Shown here piece by piece: positions 62,083 through 64,000 of a stretch of 64,000 nt of DNA (within the stretch, counting starts at the first letter, position 1; each line of letters opens with the position of its first letter). Source of the DNA: Anaerocaecibacter muris (GTDB lineage: Bacteria > Bacillota > Clostridia > Christensenellales > Pumilibacteraceae); contig NZ_CALPCE010000001.1 of assembly GCF_943192945.1 (NCBI RefSeq), positions 248,001 through 312,000 of the forward strand, in the 5' to 3' direction. Below the pieces are notes generated by a model. That model had not been told where the DNA came from. It did not search any database and saw only the letters and a list, made by a program, of their open reading frames with translations. The position numbers and the translations under genes are program-made.

Positions 62083-62589
62083 CTATTCGATAATTATCGA
62101 GTATGCGGCAATCAGTTCTTGTAACGATGTTTTGCAGTTTTGCGGACTTGTAGACGGCAAAGAAACTGCGGCGGCTATTACGGGATTATTGACGACTTTG
62201 TTATATTTCATTAAAAGTTTGTTCGCCGTGCCGCCCGTTGTGTAAATCTTTTTAACATTAGGGTAACGCGTCAATAATGTGTCTATGTCGTTAAATTCGA
62301 CGTTTTTTATCGTGCTGTCGGACGCGCCTACAATGTCGCAACTTTCTATGACGTCCCACAACGCAACTCCGTGCGACAATGCGAGCCGCGCGCGCCCGTC
62401 GCTATCGGCGGGGCAGTCGCAATCGAACAGTGCGGCGAGCACGCGCCAAAACCTGTTTTGCGGGTGCGCATAATAAAATCTGCGCTCTGCGGATTTTGGC
62501 GAGAGCATGGAGCCGAGAACAAGAATGCGGCTGTTTTCGTCTATTAACGGTGCGACAATATCGTGTTTTGCGTGGCGTATGTTGTCCAT
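62083..62589 (-). CDS. Hypoxanthine-DNA glycosylase (UDG superfamily)
   Basis: A 168-residue base-excision enzyme of the HDG type that removes deaminated adenine. Hallmarks: RILVLGSMLSPKSAERRFYYAHPQNRFWRVLA, ALWDVIESCDIVGASDSTI and LPSTSPQN. The ATG at 62589 fits the usual family N-terminus; an in-frame GTG at 62631 would add 14 residues and lies right at the predicted transcription start of a TATAAT (minus strand, 62643-62638), so a leaderless longer form is possible. Confidence 0.85.
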   Translation of the reverse strand: MDNIRHAKHDIVAPLIDENSRILVLGSMLSPKSAERRFYYAHPQNRFWRVLAALFDCDCPADSDGRARLALSHGVALWDVIESCDIVGASDSTIKNVEFNDIDTLLTRYPNVKKIYTTGGTANKLLMKYNKVVNNPVIAAAVSLPSTSPQNCKTSLQELIAAYSIIIE

Positions 62590-62752
62590 ATAACGGTAAA
62601 TACTCCGAGAGTTTTGCGGCAAATTTAACACATTATCATTATAACATTATTCGGGAAAAATGTCGAATAATAAATAAAAAACTTATGTTAATTTGCTATC
62701 TTTATAGGCAGATATGTGATAGAATAGGCGTAAATCTACAACGGAGAAGGTT

Positions 62753-63370
62753 ATGACCGAAAAAGAAAAAATGCTCGACGGCAAAATATACGATCCGTCC
62801 GACAGCGAACTTGCCGAGTTGAGAATCAACGCGCACAAATTGAGCAAGCTCTATAACGATACGTTCGACGACGAAGCCGACAAGCGCGCGGAAATTCTCG
62901 ATAAGCTGTTGCCCAATAAAGGAGAGGGAGTCAATCTTCAAGGCCCCATATATTTCGATTACGGCGTTTTTACGACGGTAGGCAAAAACTTTTTTGCAAA
63001 TTTCAATTTGACGGTTTTGGATACATGCCCCGTAACGATAGGCGACGACGTGTTTATCGGTCCCAACGGATCGATACTCACGCCCAAACACCCGCTCTGT
63101 CATGAGGATAGAAACGTATATAAAAAAGCCGACGGACGTATAACAGATAAAGAATACGGCGCGCCGATAACAATCGGTGACAATTGTTGGCTTGCGGGCA
63201 ACGTGACCGTGCTTGCCGGCGCAAAAATCGGTGCGGGTTGCGTAATCGGCGCCGGTTCGGTCGTAACGGGCGAAATCCCGCCGAACAGTTTTGCATACGG
63301 CAATCCTTGCCGTGTCGTCCGCAAAATAACCGAGCAAGACCGACTGATTTATAAAAAGGATTTGTTTTAG
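62753..63370 (+). CDS. Sugar O-acetyltransferase, maltose/galactoside type
   Basis: A 205-residue left-handed beta-helix (hexapeptide) acetyltransferase of the Maa/LacA/NodL family, moving acetyl from acetyl-CoA to a sugar. It shows the N-terminal MLDGKIYDPSDSEL, NFNLTVLDTCPVTIGDDVFIGPN, the catalytic KHPLC His region, and IGAGSVVTGEIPPNSFAYGNPCRVVRKI. GGAG lies a few bases before the ATG. It has no operon partner. Confidence 0.92.
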   Translation: MTEKEKMLDGKIYDPSDSELAELRINAHKLSKLYNDTFDDEADKRAEILDKLLPNKGEGVNLQGPIYFDYGVFTTVGKNFFANFNLTVLDTCPVTIGDDVFIGPNGSILTPKHPLCHEDRNVYKKADGRITDKEYGAPITIGDNCWLAGNVTVLAGAKIGAGCVIGAGSVVTGEIPPNSFAYGNPCRVVRKITEQDRLIYKKDLF

Positions 63371-63504
63371 TTGATTGCAAATTGAATTAAATAAAATGTT
63401 ACAACAATACACGTTTTTTGTTTTATACGCATAAAATGGATAAGCGGAACGTAAAAATTAGTCTAACATGTGACATAAGCGGATTTTAAATATATAGAAA
63501 TCGC

Positions 63505-63534
63505 TTGACAAAAGAAATAAACGTGTGATATAAT
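63505..63534 (+). promoter_or_regulatory. Sigma-A promoter upstream of the last lipoprotein gene
   Basis: TTGACA (63505-63510), 18 bases, TATAAT (63529-63534). The expected start is near 63541. Confidence 0.85.
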
Positions 63535-63547
63535 TACTCAAATCGAC

Positions 63548-63587
63548 AAAGGCGTCGCAAAGTGATTTGCGGTGCCTTTTGTTTTTT
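63548..63587 (+). terminator. Promoter-proximal terminator or attenuator hairpin
   Basis: A 14-bp stem (63548-63561 with 63566-63579, two G-U pairs) closed by GTGA, followed by TTTTGTTTTTT. It starts about 7 bases after the expected transcription start and lies 33 bases before the lipoprotein ATG, inside its leader. It would give a short RNA of about 45 bases or attenuate the gene. Confidence 0.72.
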
Positions 63588-63619
63588 GAATATTTACGCG
63601 CACAATTTGGAGGCAGTTT

Positions 63620-64000
63620 ATGAAAAGAACAAAACTGTTATCGAGTATCATAATCGGAGTAACTTCGTTGGTTGGAACGGTCGCCGTTGCATGCGGAAAT
63701 GATAAAGTGCCAGCGCAAAAGAAAGACGGCGTGGAAACGGGCGTGTATTATTACGATTCCATCGGCGGCAGCGAATATTTATTGTCGCTTTACGGCGGGG
63801 ATAAAGCAACTCTTGTCATGGAAAACAAATTTTCCGCAGGTACATATTCCAAAAAACAGGACGAGATAAATATCATATTTAATTCCACCGATTTAGGCAC
63901 ACTTTCGGCTGTGTTTGACGAATCTAACGGCATTGTTACATTGACTTATAACGATGTCGATATGCGTTTTTTGCGTCGAATAGATTATACGGTTAAGTAT
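63620..64000 (+). CDS. Lipoprotein, N-terminal part (runs off the window)
   Basis: 127 residues are visible and the frame is open to the window end. A signal peptide ends at lipobox VAC (Cys25), and GGAGG lies 6 bases before the ATG. The mature part is a series of short beta-strand patterns (GVYYYDSIGGSEYLLSLYGG, GTYSKKQDEINIIF, GIVTLTYNDVDMRFL) resembling the unrecognised strand-rich units of the 1493-residue lipoprotein. Function unknown. Confidence 0.85.
   Translation, partial: MKRTKLLSSIIIGVTSLVGTVAVACGNDKVPAQKKDGVETGVYYYDSIGGSEYLLSLYGGDKATLVMENKFSAGTYSKKQDEINIIFNSTDLGTLSAVFDESNGIVTLTYNDVDMRFLRRIDYTVKY

Overview
The window reads as chromosomal DNA of an anaerobic Gram-positive bacterium of the class Clostridia. 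The evidence is the Firmicutes-type gene order yqfC-yqfD-phoH-pgpH-ybeY/era-yqzL-recO and dgt-dnaG-rpoD-trmK, the ribosomal set rplU-prp-rpmA with a Prp-cleavable L27, a sigma-A promoter grammar (TTGACA, 17 or 18 bases, TATAAT), many lipoprotein signal peptides, and two sporulation proteins. GC is near 50 percent with heavy use of GCG and CGC codons. The mix of BspA-type leucine-rich repeats and InlB B-repeats suggests a gut-associated, uncultured lineage (Christensenellales-like); this placement is inference.

Layout. 1-7 kb: the 3' part of uvrA, a DUF421/DUF4363 membrane pair, holA, and a membrane-anchored M28-like protein that has lost its metal ligands. 7-12.4 kb: a lone basic membrane protein on the minus strand, the c-di-AMP synthase cdaA followed by a 46-residue stub of its regulator CdaR, a DUF1015 protein, aspartate kinase and a minus-strand sugar kinase. 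12.5-14.7 kb: an AraC regulator and a minus-strand Gfo/Idh oxidoreductase. 15-24 kb: rplU-prp-rpmA, an 8-oxoguanine glycosylase, an NfeD protein, then a long overlapping run yqfC-yqfD-phoH-pgpH-(ybeY-era fusion)-yqzL-recO. 24-33.8 kb: pyruvate phosphate dikinase, dgt, dnaG, rpoD, trmK, a zinc-ribbon coiled coil, galU and a degenerate amidohydrolase-like protein. 33.9-34.5 kb: tRNA-Leu(GAG) and an AT-rich four-helix-bundle gene preceded by an 18-bp inverted repeat.

35-58 kb is the accessory heart of the window. It encodes a 1493-residue lipoprotein behind a strong promoter and a structured leader, a 2439-residue subtilisin-like surface protease carrying a BspA-type leucine-rich-repeat array and a C-terminal membrane anchor, two further lipoproteins coupled to it, and a complete oligopeptide ABC transporter (OppA, B, C, D, F) ending in a 90-residue membrane protein. 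Together they suggest that proteins are bound and cut at the surface and the peptides imported. The transporter subunits carry unusual charged extensions.

58-64 kb: a truncated P-loop kinase fragment, an alpha/beta hydrolase, an O-antigen-ligase-type membrane protein, an Mrp/NBP35 ATPase, a hypoxanthine-DNA glycosylase, a sugar O-acetyltransferase, and the start of another lipoprotein whose short leader contains a terminator-like hairpin. No CRISPR array, prophage or complete insertion sequence was seen. The observations most worth following are the YbeY-Era fusion, the pseudoknot-capable leader at 34800-34960, the promoter-proximal terminator at 63548-63587, the CdaR stub combined with a shortened PgpH, and the charged tails of the Opp transporter.
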